Positions 6,768 to 12,705 of a stretch of DNA of 12,705 nucleotides are shown here, in pieces. Below the pieces are notes generated by a model. The model saw only the letters and a program-made list of their open reading frames with translations, was not told the origin of the DNA and made no database searches. Position 1 is the first letter of the stretch; each line of letters opens with the position of its first letter. The stretch is from Methanocalculus sp. MSAO_Arc2 (GTDB lineage Archaea; Halobacteriota; Methanomicrobia; Methanomicrobiales; Methanocorpusculaceae), in NCBI GenBank assembly GCA_003838065.1, contig QZAC01000167.1, positions 1 to 12,705 of the forward strand, given 5' to 3'. A program made the position numbers and the translations under genes.

Positions 6768-6849
6768 AGAAAAGACTGGTACGATAGTTGACCTAGTAGA
6801 CTATTACTATAATAGACCTCAAGAAAAGACCGGTACTAATAATAGACCT
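6768..6849 (+). repeat. Interleaved direct repeats upstream of the marker 8 gene
   Basis: Two repeat types alternate in the spacer. AGAAAAGACYGGTAC occurs at 6768-6782 and 6822-6836 (one mismatch). ATAATAGACCT occurs at 6809-6819 and 6839-6849. A small inverted repeat, CTATTA-CTA-TAATAG, lies at 6801-6815 and overlaps the first ATAATAGACCT. CTATAATAG (6807-6815) could serve as the TATA box, giving a leader of about 35 bases. The arrangement suggests a duplicated control site, or a small tandem duplication. Confidence 0.5.
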
Positions 6850-6870
6850 GCAGCAAGCAAGAGGTGACAG

Positions 6871-7731
6871 ATGGCAGAAAGACAGGATGAACATATCATA
6901 GAAGCAATCGGGAAAGCAAGAATCGTTATCCGGGACGGATCTGTTGTTGAAGTCGGTCAGGCAATCATTACAGACTGCCCGCTTGCAAAACGGTTTGCCT
7001 ACCCCATACCGGAGATGAACCCTGATACAATACGGGAAAACATCCAGCACCGCATCAAAGCATTTGGGATGTGCACACCAGACCGAACAGTGACCGATGA
7101 TCGTGAATTTGTCGGGTTTGGCGCATCTGAGATCCTGAGTTTTGCACTGAAAGCCGATCTGATCGATTGTGCAGTCCTTGCCTGCGATGGTGCAGGCACC
7201 GTCATCGCCACAACGCCAGGGATGGTGCAGGGAATTGGCGGCAGAATGTCAGGCCTGGTCAGCACAGTGCCCTATGATTCGGTGATCAGGCGGATTAAAG
7301 AGGGAGGCGGTATTGTCCTTGATCAGGAGACCGGAAGAATTGATCAGCAGGCAGGGGTACAGCTGGCCGCAGATGCCGGGTACAGGCGGATCGCTGTAAC
7401 CATTGCACGTTCAGACGATGCAACAGCGATCAGGAAAAAACATCCGGATGCGTTGATCATCTCGGTACATACAACCGGGTGTTCGCAGGAGGAAGCTGAA
7501 GAGATTGTGAATAATGCTGACCTCACAACCGGATGTGCGTCAGCTTCGATCCGCGAGGCAGCCGGGAACAAGGCACTGGTCCAGGCCGGGGTCTCTGTTC
7601 CGGTCTTTGCAATGACCTCCCGTGGAAAAGATCTCCTCATCGAAAAGATCAGACGATCAAATGATCCGGTGCTGATCAAGCAAACATCACTCCCGGCTAT
7701 TGGAGGGACACAACCCCATCCACTCATCTGA
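6871..7731 (+). CDS. mmp8: Methanogenesis marker 8 protein (DUF2099)
   Basis: This family is found almost only in methanogens and is used as a genomic marker of methanogenesis; its reaction is not established. The 286-residue product matches the family over its length: RDGSVVEVG (21-29), FGMCTPDR (65-72), VGFGASEILS (81-90), VLACDGAGTVI (102-112), GIGGRMSGL (121-129) and a glycine/cysteine-rich HTTGCS (200-205). Six cysteines (36, 68, 100, 105, 204, 222) lie in or near conserved segments and could bind metal or a cluster; this is inference. The ATG at 6871 follows GAGGTG (6861-6866) by only 4 bases, rather close but workable. It lies downstream of the ThiF-like gene in the same direction, with a promoter-like repeat region between them. 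Recognised from memory of the family, not from a search. Confidence 0.87.
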   Translation: MAERQDEHIIEAIGKARIVIRDGSVVEVGQAIITDCPLAKRFAYPIPEMNPDTIRENIQHRIKAFGMCTPDRTVTDDREFVGFGASEILSFALKADLIDCAVLACDGAGTVIATTPGMVQGIGGRMSGLVSTVPYDSVIRRIKEGGGIVLDQETGRIDQQAGVQLAADAGYRRIAVTIARSDDATAIRKKHPDALIISVHTTGCSQEEAEEIVNNADLTTGCASASIREAAGNKALVQAGVSVPVFAMTSRGKDLLIEKIRRSNDPVLIKQTSLPAIGGTQPHPLI

Positions 7732-7734
7732 GCA

Positions 7735-8314
7735 GAACCCCAGATAAATGCAAACTCCCACAACACTTCTCCCGCATGCAAAAGGTGATGCACCCGTTCA
7801 TTCCTGAATTGAAAAATGTGCGCGGGACAGCGCTCGGGATACCATGATCCTGCATTGCGAACGTCCCTTGCTGGCAGGACGAGATAGAATGCTCAACCGG
7901 CCATCTCTGAGCTCTGGATGAGCGCCTGCCGAAAGCCTTGACCATATGCGATCCGGTACAGGATCCGGGTCTTCTCCAGGTGTTCAGCAACGCGCCCGGT
8001 CTCGGTGCGCAGAAAATCATCCGGGATCTTCTGGTCATTGCATGTTCCGGAAACTTACCGATAAATGGACAGAGGAATACATCTCTTCAAACCCGGGTTG
8101 GTAAGAAGGAAAGCCGGTGATAAGAGGGCGTCATTCCTCCTGCGGGATTCTGTATGTCGATGGTTTGCCATTCTATCCACATTCTATGAACAACAGGACG
8201 AAAGGAGAGGGTGATGGCATTCGGATGCAGTGAAAAACCGCAATAGTATTTTTCATCAGATAATCCAGCGACAGAAAGTATATTGATAGATGAAAAGGAA
8301 CAGTAAGAAGGCGT
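7735..8314 (-). pseudogene. Decayed gene of unknown family
   Basis: No intact gene fits here, but the minus strand keeps coding-like segments in order. Segment 1 is open from 8314 to the TGA at 8087 (75 codons, best from about 8285). It includes YYCGFSLHP, then VVHRMWIEWQ and IQNPAGG, and has no start codon near its head. Segment 2, in another frame, spans about 8130-8055 (TGFPSYQPGFEEMYSS). Segment 3, in the third frame, runs from 8054 through FLRTETGRVAEHLEKTRI and ILYRIAYGQGFRQAL to a TGA at 7893, and continues in the same frame after it (GSWYPERCPAHIFQF) to the marker 8 stop. Charged-residue content and G/C-rich third positions look like real coding. Two frame changes, one internal stop and the lost start mark it as dead. 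I cannot name the family. Confidence 0.5.
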
Positions 8315-8373
8315 TCAGTTTGAAAGGACGTTTCTTATACTATGCTGAATATCATTCACCCAGAGGTTTTTTC

Positions 8374-9579
8374 ATGAAACGTAATATCAACATTGCATAC
8401 CTTGATCAGATACCAATTGAAGAGCAACAGATCGAACTGGTGGAGCGCAAATGCATCGGCCACCCGGACAGCATTGCTGATGGGGTTGCCGAGGCGATCA
8501 GCCGCGCACTCTGCCGGGAGTACGAAGAACACTGTGATGGTGTTCTCCATCACAACACAGACCAGGGTGAGGTCGTTGCCGGTGCCTCCAAACCTTCGTT
8601 TGGCGGGGGGACGATCATTCGCCCGATCTATCTCCTCCTTACAGGCAGGGCAACCAAATATATCGGAGATTGTGTGATCCCAACCGATTCAGTCGCAGTT
8701 GAGGCTGCCAGACGATATATTGCTGAGACCATTCCGACCCTGAATATGGATCGGGATATCATCGTTGACTGCAGGATGGGTGAAGGATCAACTGATCTCA
8801 GCGATGTCTTCAGGTCTTCTGGCAACAGCCCCATCCCCCGGGCAAATGACACCTCGTTTGGTGTGGGCCATGCTCCCTTCTCTGAAGTTGAAGAGATCAT
8901 CCTTGCGATGAACCATGAGATTGGATCCAGTCTTCGGCCAAAGAACCCGATGATCGGCTATGATATCAAGATTATGGGGCTGCGAAACGGGGACAGGATG
9001 ACGTTCACGATCGCATCTGCCATGGTCGACCGGTACTGTTCCGGCATTGACGACTATGTCAACATGACAGAAGTGATGAAGGAACAGCTTGAATCGGTTG
9101 CCAGACAACATACCAGCCGAAAGGTGGAGGTCGCAGTCAACACTGCCGACGATATCAAAAACGAGAGTATCTTTTTAACGGTCAACGGAACATCTGCCGA
9201 GATGGGCGATGACGGCTCGGTCGGCCGTGGGAACCGGGTAAACGGACTGATCACGCCGCACAGGCCGATGAGCATGGAGGCGGCAAGCGGAAAGAACCCG
9301 ATCAACCATATCGGTAAGATATACAACCTTCTCTGCACGGAGATTGCACAGCAGGCCTGCAGGGAGGTTGACGGCATCACCGAGATGTATGTCCGCCTCC
9401 TCTCCCAGATCGGATCACCCATCGACCAGCCGCTCATAGCAAGCGTCCAGATCATCCCGCAGAACGGTGCAGACTTTCCGGCAGTCTCACGCGATGTCGA
9501 AGAGATCGTAAACGACCGGCTTGCAAACATCACAGACATCACCAGGAAAGTCATCCAGGGCAAACTGGCGACCTTCTGA
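8374..9579 (+). CDS. mat: S-adenosylmethionine synthetase, archaeal type
   Basis: The enzyme makes S-adenosylmethionine from ATP and methionine in the cytoplasm. The 401-residue product belongs to the archaeal AdoMet synthetase family, distinct in sequence from bacterial MetK: VERKCIGHPDSIADG (23-37), a HHNTDQGEVVAGA segment (59-71) and, in the last third, GRGNRVNGLITPHRPMS and GKNPINHIGKIYN. Length matches the family (about 400). The frame is open further up to an ATG at 8290, but the extra 28 residues are unlike the family, and GAGGT (8363-8367) lies 6 bases before the ATG at 8374, so that start is chosen. TTATACTATG (about 8336-8345) could be its TATA box. With the methyltransferase at 12051 it suggests local supply of methyl donor for betaine synthesis, which uses one AdoMet per methyl group. 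Confidence 0.95.
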   Translation: MKRNINIAYLDQIPIEEQQIELVERKCIGHPDSIADGVAEAISRALCREYEEHCDGVLHHNTDQGEVVAGASKPSFGGGTIIRPIYLLLTGRATKYIGDCVIPTDSVAVEAARRYIAETIPTLNMDRDIIVDCRMGEGSTDLSDVFRSSGNSPIPRANDTSFGVGHAPFSEVEEIILAMNHEIGSSLRPKNPMIGYDIKIMGLRNGDRMTFTIASAMVDRYCSGIDDYVNMTEVMKEQLESVARQHTSRKVEVAVNTADDIKNESIFLTVNGTSAEMGDDGSVGRGNRVNGLITPHRPMSMEAASGKNPINHIGKIYNLLCTEIAQQACREVDGITEMYVRLLSQIGSPIDQPLIASVQIIPQNGADFPAVSRDVEEIVNDRLANITDITRKVIQGKLATF

Positions 9580-9665
9580 GAAGATCAGAAACAATACTGC
9601 ATTGATTGAAAATCCCCTTTACCAGACCATGAAGAACAGCACAAGATGAATAGAGAGGTTATCTG

Positions 9666-10850
9666 ATGTTCACCTTACCAGATTACGTAGGTCCCTCTGC
9701 CTTTGGGATCAAGATGGGAGTCATAATACCTGGATCTGATCTGCAGACGATGATCCTGGATGATATCATGAAGATGGATGCTGACGGTATGCTCACCGAT
9801 GGCGACGTTCTGGCAATTACCGAATCGGTTGTGGCCAGGGCACAGAATAATTTTATCTCCATTGACAGCGTGGCACAGGAGATCCAGGAGATACTCTCGC
9901 TCACCCCGGAGAGCAGGGTGGGCGTGGTCTTCCCGATCATAAGCAGGAACAGGTTCGCACTTATTTTGAAAAGCATCGCACGAGCTGTACATGGCGGCCA
10001 GGTCATTGTGCAGCTATCCTATCCTGATGACGAGGTCGGAAACCAGATCATACCACCTGACGTGGCAATGGAGCTTGAAAAGACCGGGGGAGGCGTGATC
10101 AAACCTGAAGACCTTGGACAGGGATACACGCATCCGCTCACGGGCGTCAATTACATCAGCCTGTATGAAGGTATCATCAGGGATACAGGGTCAAAACCCG
10201 TTATCTATCTCTGCAACGACCCAACAGCGATCGCAGATCACCAGCCAGACGCAGTGATCGCAGCTGATATTCATACACGAAACAAGACACAAAAAAGCAT
10301 CACCGATGTGGTGCCAAACTGCTGCACGCTCCAGGATATCTGCAGCAGAGGCGAGTCACTTCCATCTTCAGAATGGGGTCTTCTCGGGAGCAATATGTCA
10401 TCTGAGGAGAAACTGAAACTCGCCCCCTACATGGCCGATCACTTTGCAATCACGCTCCAGGAGAAGATCTATCTTAAAACAGGAAAGCTCCTTGAAATAA
10501 TCGTGTATGGTGATGGCGCCTACAAAGACCCAAGCAGCGGGATATACGAACTGGCAGATCCGATCACCACGTTTGGCGCGACACTGGGGATCGGCGACAC
10601 CCTCCGTGAAGGGTTCAAGATGAAGTACCTGGTCGACATATACCATGAGGACGGAAGATCAGAAGAAGAGATCCAGAAGCTCCTTGATGAAGAGTCAAAA
10701 CGGTCACGCGACATCCACAGCATCGAATCTGAAGGGACAACTCCACGGGTTATGAAGGATGTCCTGGCAAGCCTTGCAGATCTGATCTCGGGATCGGCAG
10801 ATGCAGGCACGCCCATGATCCTCATCAAAGGCATTCTCAAAAAACAGTGA
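9666..10850 (+). CDS. CofE-like (F420-0:glutamate ligase family) protein, long form
   Basis: CofE adds gamma-linked glutamate to coenzyme F420-0 using GTP and is about 250 residues. This 394-residue protein shows family features, GIKMGVIIPGSDL (14-26), DGDVLAITESVVARAQ (45-60) and a late GDGAYKDPSSGIYELADP (282-299) resembling the CofE adenosine/metal region, but carries about 140 extra residues including a charged C-terminal tail (329-365). Long CofE-like proteins of this size also occur, as far as I recall, in bacteria lacking F420, so it may ligate glutamate or another amino acid to a different acceptor. The start ATG at 9666 follows GAGAGG (9653-9658) by 7 bases. It lies 86 bases past the SAM synthetase gene in the same direction, probably as an operon. 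A role in osmolyte chemistry is possible from context only. Family fairly sure, substrate unknown. Confidence 0.8.
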   Translation: MFTLPDYVGPSAFGIKMGVIIPGSDLQTMILDDIMKMDADGMLTDGDVLAITESVVARAQNNFISIDSVAQEIQEILSLTPESRVGVVFPIISRNRFALILKSIARAVHGGQVIVQLSYPDDEVGNQIIPPDVAMELEKTGGGVIKPEDLGQGYTHPLTGVNYISLYEGIIRDTGSKPVIYLCNDPTAIADHQPDAVIAADIHTRNKTQKSITDVVPNCCTLQDICSRGESLPSSEWGLLGSNMSSEEKLKLAPYMADHFAITLQEKIYLKTGKLLEIIVYGDGAYKDPSSGIYELADPITTFGATLGIGDTLREGFKMKYLVDIYHEDGRSEEEIQKLLDEESKRSRDIHSIESEGTTPRVMKDVLASLADLISGSADAGTPMILIKGILKKQ

Positions 10851-10887
10851 ACGGTTCTCCACCGGATATGCAGGAATACCCTGGATG

Positions 10888-10933
10888 TCCGGTTTATCTT
10901 CTGGCTTTACCAGGAGGGAGTCCTGGAGCCGGA
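10888..10933 (+). other. Extended imperfect hairpin behind the CofE-like gene
   Basis: CCAGGA/TCCTGG (10910-10915, 10921-10926) forms a perfect 6-bp stem around GGGAG. It is extended by GGCT (10903-10906)/AGCC (10927-10930) past a TTA bulge, or alternatively closed by TCCGG (10888-10892)/CCGGA (10929-10933). It lies about 40 bases past the stop codon and before the next promoter. It could be a terminator or 3' end stabiliser; no T run follows. Confidence 0.4.
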
Positions 10934-10985
10934 TTGTGGTTATATGGTTTCAGAATCCCAAAAAAGGCATGAAAACAGTCATTCC

Positions 10986-10994
10986 ATATAAAAG
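10986..10994 (+). promoter_or_regulatory. Promoter of the betaine-binding protein gene
   Basis: ATATAAAAG is a strong archaeal TATA element and is identical to the one before the methyltransferase gene (12015-12023). Transcription would start near 11015, giving a leader of about 75 bases with GGGAGGG (11074-11080) as Shine-Dalgarno. Confidence 0.6.
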
Positions 10995-11091
10995 TACCCA
11001 ATAAATACTATATGACATTGACATCTAACCAAGTAACTGTCACCAACGACCCTTTTGTCGCATGAGAACAATCGGGAGGGATGGTGTTATA

Positions 11092-11956
11092 ATGTTTTTT
11101 AAGAAGTTTGGTATTCCACTGATAATCAGCCTCCTGGTTCTTTCAGGCATCCTGGTAGCAGGATGTCCGGCTGAAGTTGAGCATAAACCAGAGATCTCCA
11201 TTGGCTATGTCACCTGGGACTGCGCAATCGCAAGCACCCATGTTATGAAAGAGGTCTTTGAGCAGGCCGGATATAACGTTGAGATCGTTGCAACAGATGC
11301 AGGTCCGCTCTACGCAGCACTTGCCCGGGGCGATGTTGACTTTACAACAAATGCATGGCTCCCTCATACCCATGAGGATTACTGGAATGAGTATGGCGAC
11401 CGTATCCGACTATGTCGTCGCGAATATTCCTGATGAAGGAATTCACGGCCTTGTGGTCCCGGCATATGTTACCATCGACTCAATCGAGGAGATGAACGAG
11501 GTCAGGGATAAGTTCGATGGTGTGATCACCGGAATTGAACCTGGTGCAGGCGTTATGCGGCTTACAGAAGATGCCATCGAGGCATACGATCTGGACTATG
11601 AACTGCTGGCAAGCAGTGCCGGTGGTATGGCAGCTGCACTCCGCAGTTCAATTGAGAACGAAAAATGGGTAGTTGTTACCGGTTGGGACCCGCACTGGAA
11701 GTGGGGCCGCTTTGACCTGAAAATGCTTGAGGACCCACTCCGTATCTATGGTGAGCCCGATTCGGTTGTGACCCTGGCACGCCAGAACCTGCAGACAGAT
11801 GATCCAGAGGCTTATGGCATACTTGAGCGGTTCGTATGGACAACCGATGATATCAACATTGTCATGGCCGATATCGAGGCAGGTGTGCCCGAAGAGATTG
11901 CAGCCAGGAACTGGGTTGAAAACAATCCCGACAAGGTTTCTGCCTGGATTGGATAA
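11092..11956 (+). pseudogene. Glycine-betaine-binding lipoprotein (OpuAC/ProX type), frameshifted
   Basis: This is the substrate-binding part of a glycine betaine/proline-betaine ABC importer, held outside the membrane by a lipid. The N-terminus has KK, a hydrophobic helix and the lipobox LVAGC (cysteine 25 from ATG 11092). Next come YVTWDCA and NAWLPHTHEDYW, with aromatic residues typical of betaine boxes. The frame then runs into a TGA at 11431-11433. The rest of the protein, from about SDYVVANIPDEG through GLVVPAYVT to the hallmark GWDPHWKWGRFDLKMLEDP, lies in the next frame and ends at 11956. A shift near 11402-11408, by loss of 2 bases (for example one TC of a TCTC) or gain of 1, restores a normal protein of about 287 residues. 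Elsewhere the sequence is well preserved, so the break is recent or a sequencing error. The ATG at 11092 is preferred over 11062 because it starts the signal peptide and follows GGAGG. No permease or ATPase gene is in the window. Confidence 0.88.
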
Positions 11957-11965
11957 CACTCACCC

Positions 11966-11994
11966 TTTTTTCTTCTGGCATCTCCGGCCAGAAG
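11966..11994 (+). terminator. Terminator region behind the betaine-binding protein gene
   Basis: A run of six T (11966-11971), the main signal for archaeal termination, lies 10 bases past the stop codon. It is followed by a perfect 8-bp hairpin, CTTCTGGC/GCCAGAAG (11972-11979, 11987-11994), with a 7-base loop. The hairpin after the T run could also stabilise the 3' end. Confidence 0.55.
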
Positions 11995-12014
11995 ACGGTT
12001 AACACAGAATATCG

Positions 12015-12023
12015 ATATAAAAG
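12015..12023 (+). promoter_or_regulatory. Promoter of the methyltransferase gene
   Basis: ATATAAAAG matches the TATA element of the upstream binding-protein gene base for base. Its centre lies about 26 bases before the ATG at 12045 and about 32 before the ATG at 12051, so the transcript would be leaderless or nearly so. Confidence 0.6.
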
Positions 12024-12050
12024 AGGGAACCTGATCGAGAGGAAATGTGT

Positions 12051-12705
12051 ATGTCATCTGAAGATTATATTGAAGTAACTCAGGAGTATTATAACAGCGC
12101 AATTCATGAGATGTATAAAGAGTGCTGGGGAGGCGAGAACCATCATCTTGGTATTTTTGATGATACCAACGACTTTTACGAAGCAGCAATTGCTGCCAAT
12201 GAGAACCTGGTCAGCAGGCTCTCGATTACTCCCGAAAGTGTCATCCTGGATGTTGGCAGCGGTTTTTGCGGCCTGCCCCGGTATATTGCCAGAAACACCA
12301 GCTGCCGGATGGTCACGGGCCTGAATCTTTCTGAAAAGGAAAATGCCTACGCCCGGGAGAAAAACAGGGAAGAAGGTCTTGATAACAGGATCAACGTTGT
12401 TGACGGCGATTACAATGATATGCCGTTTGAAGATGATGAGTTTGACATCCTGGTCAGCCAGGACGCGATGCTCCATAGTCCTGACAAAGGCAGACTCATC
12501 CATGAATGTGCACGGGTCATAAAACCCGGCGGCCAGTTTGTCTTCTCTGATATCCTGGAGATGCCTTCTCTCAGCCGGGAAGAGGCAGAACGGGTATATG
12601 CCAGGGTGAAAACACCTCATCTCGCTACATACGAACTCTATAAAGAGAAACTCACAGAAGCCGGGTTCGAAATTGTCGGGATTGTGGATCTTGGATCTGC
12701 AAACC
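12051..12705 (+). CDS. sdmt: Sarcosine/dimethylglycine N-methyltransferase (betaine synthesis), 3' end outside window
   Basis: The enzyme methylates sarcosine and dimethylglycine with S-adenosylmethionine, ending in glycine betaine, a compatible solute of salt-tolerant organisms. The 218 residues present show an N-terminal CWGGENHHLG (25-34), the AdoMet-binding motif VILDVGSGFCG (64-74), NLSEKEN (92-98), VVDGDYNDMPF (116-126), the hallmark SQDAMLHS (136-143) and ARVIKPGGQFVFSD (154-167), as in SDMT proteins of halophilic methanogens and bacteria. Full-length SDMT is about 260-280 residues, so about 50 are missing past the edge. GAGAGG (12037-12042) lies 8 bases before ATG 12051, which I chose; the in-frame ATG at 12045 would add two residues and is better placed for a leaderless start. 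A related glycine/sarcosine methyltransferase (GSMT) would be expected downstream. A broader DMT-type methyltransferase is the alternative. Confidence 0.88.
   Translation, partial: MSSEDYIEVTQEYYNSAIHEMYKECWGGENHHLGIFDDTNDFYEAAIAANENLVSRLSITPESVILDVGSGFCGLPRYIARNTSCRMVTGLNLSEKENAYAREKNREEGLDNRINVVDGDYNDMPFEDDEFDILVSQDAMLHSPDKGRLIHECARVIKPGGQFVFSDILEMPSLSREEAERVYARVKTPHLATYELYKEKLTEAGFEIVGIVDLGSAN

Noticed and set aside
7893..7895. In-frame TGA in the minus-strand decayed gene read as selenocysteine or pyrrolysine-like recoding
   Set aside because: Frame changes on the upstream side already break the gene, pyrrolysine uses TAG rather than TGA, and selenocysteine use is known only from other methanogen orders. 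A nonsense mutation is simpler.
8214..8246. Ten-codon open frame behind a GGAGAGG sequence
   Set aside because: The spacing to the ATG is only 3 bases and the peptide is too short to support; it overlaps the antisense of the decayed gene.
8290..8373. Upstream ATG extending SAM synthetase by 28 residues
   Set aside because: The extension does not resemble the family N-terminus, and the ATG at 8374 has its own GAGGT site and family-like start.
11392..11433. Programmed frameshifting in the betaine-binding protein gene
   Set aside because: No slippery heptamer or strong downstream structure is evident, and this family is not known for recoding; a mutation or sequencing error is more likely.
1..12705. 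CRISPR arrays, tRNA or rRNA genes, transposases, prophage genes
   Set aside because: None was seen: no regularly spaced repeats, no cloverleaf or rRNA motifs, and no transposase or phage protein in any frame.

Overview
The window looks like chromosome of a methanogenic archaeon, most likely a member of the Methanomicrobiales or a close relative. The clearest pointer is a methanogenesis marker 8 (DUF2099) gene. Supporting signs are an archaeal-type S-adenosylmethionine synthetase, an AglB-type oligosaccharyltransferase, and archaeal TATA/BRE promoters with several apparently leaderless starts. The SAM synthetase, a sarcosine/dimethylglycine methyltransferase and a betaine-binding lipoprotein together suggest a salt-tolerant methanogen that makes and imports glycine betaine. 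The genus cannot be fixed from the sequence alone.

Layout. Positions 95-451 (-) encode a SpoVS-family protein, better known from sporulating bacteria, with a hairpin terminator behind it and a perfect inverted repeat upstream. After a 330-base gene-free stretch comes aglB (782-2914, -), transcribed divergently from a membrane-anchored family 2 glycosyltransferase (3034-4212, +). This is a protein N-glycosylation pair sharing one promoter region. A GC-rich, strongly folding stretch (about 4265-4420) separates the glycosyltransferase from a convergent gene for an unrecognised membrane-anchored surface protein (4511-5806, -). A divergent spacer with a nested inverted repeat leads into a ThiF/MoeB/HesA-like adenylyltransferase (6012-6746, +) and the marker 8 gene (6871-7731, +).

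Positions about 7735-8314 hold no intact gene. The minus strand there keeps long coding-like stretches broken by two frame changes and one in-frame TGA, so I read it as a decayed gene of unknown family.

The right third looks like an osmolyte region, all on the plus strand: S-adenosylmethionine synthetase (8374-9579), a long CofE-like glutamate-ligase paralogue (9666-10850), a glycine-betaine-binding lipoprotein gene with a frameshift near 11404 (11092-11956), and a sarcosine/dimethylglycine N-methyltransferase cut by the window edge (12051 onward). SAM synthetase would supply the methyl donor, the methyltransferase would build betaine, and the lipoprotein would capture it from outside. The role of the CofE-like protein here is unknown and is the most interesting open question. 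The last two genes share an identical 9-base TATA element, which hints at joint control.
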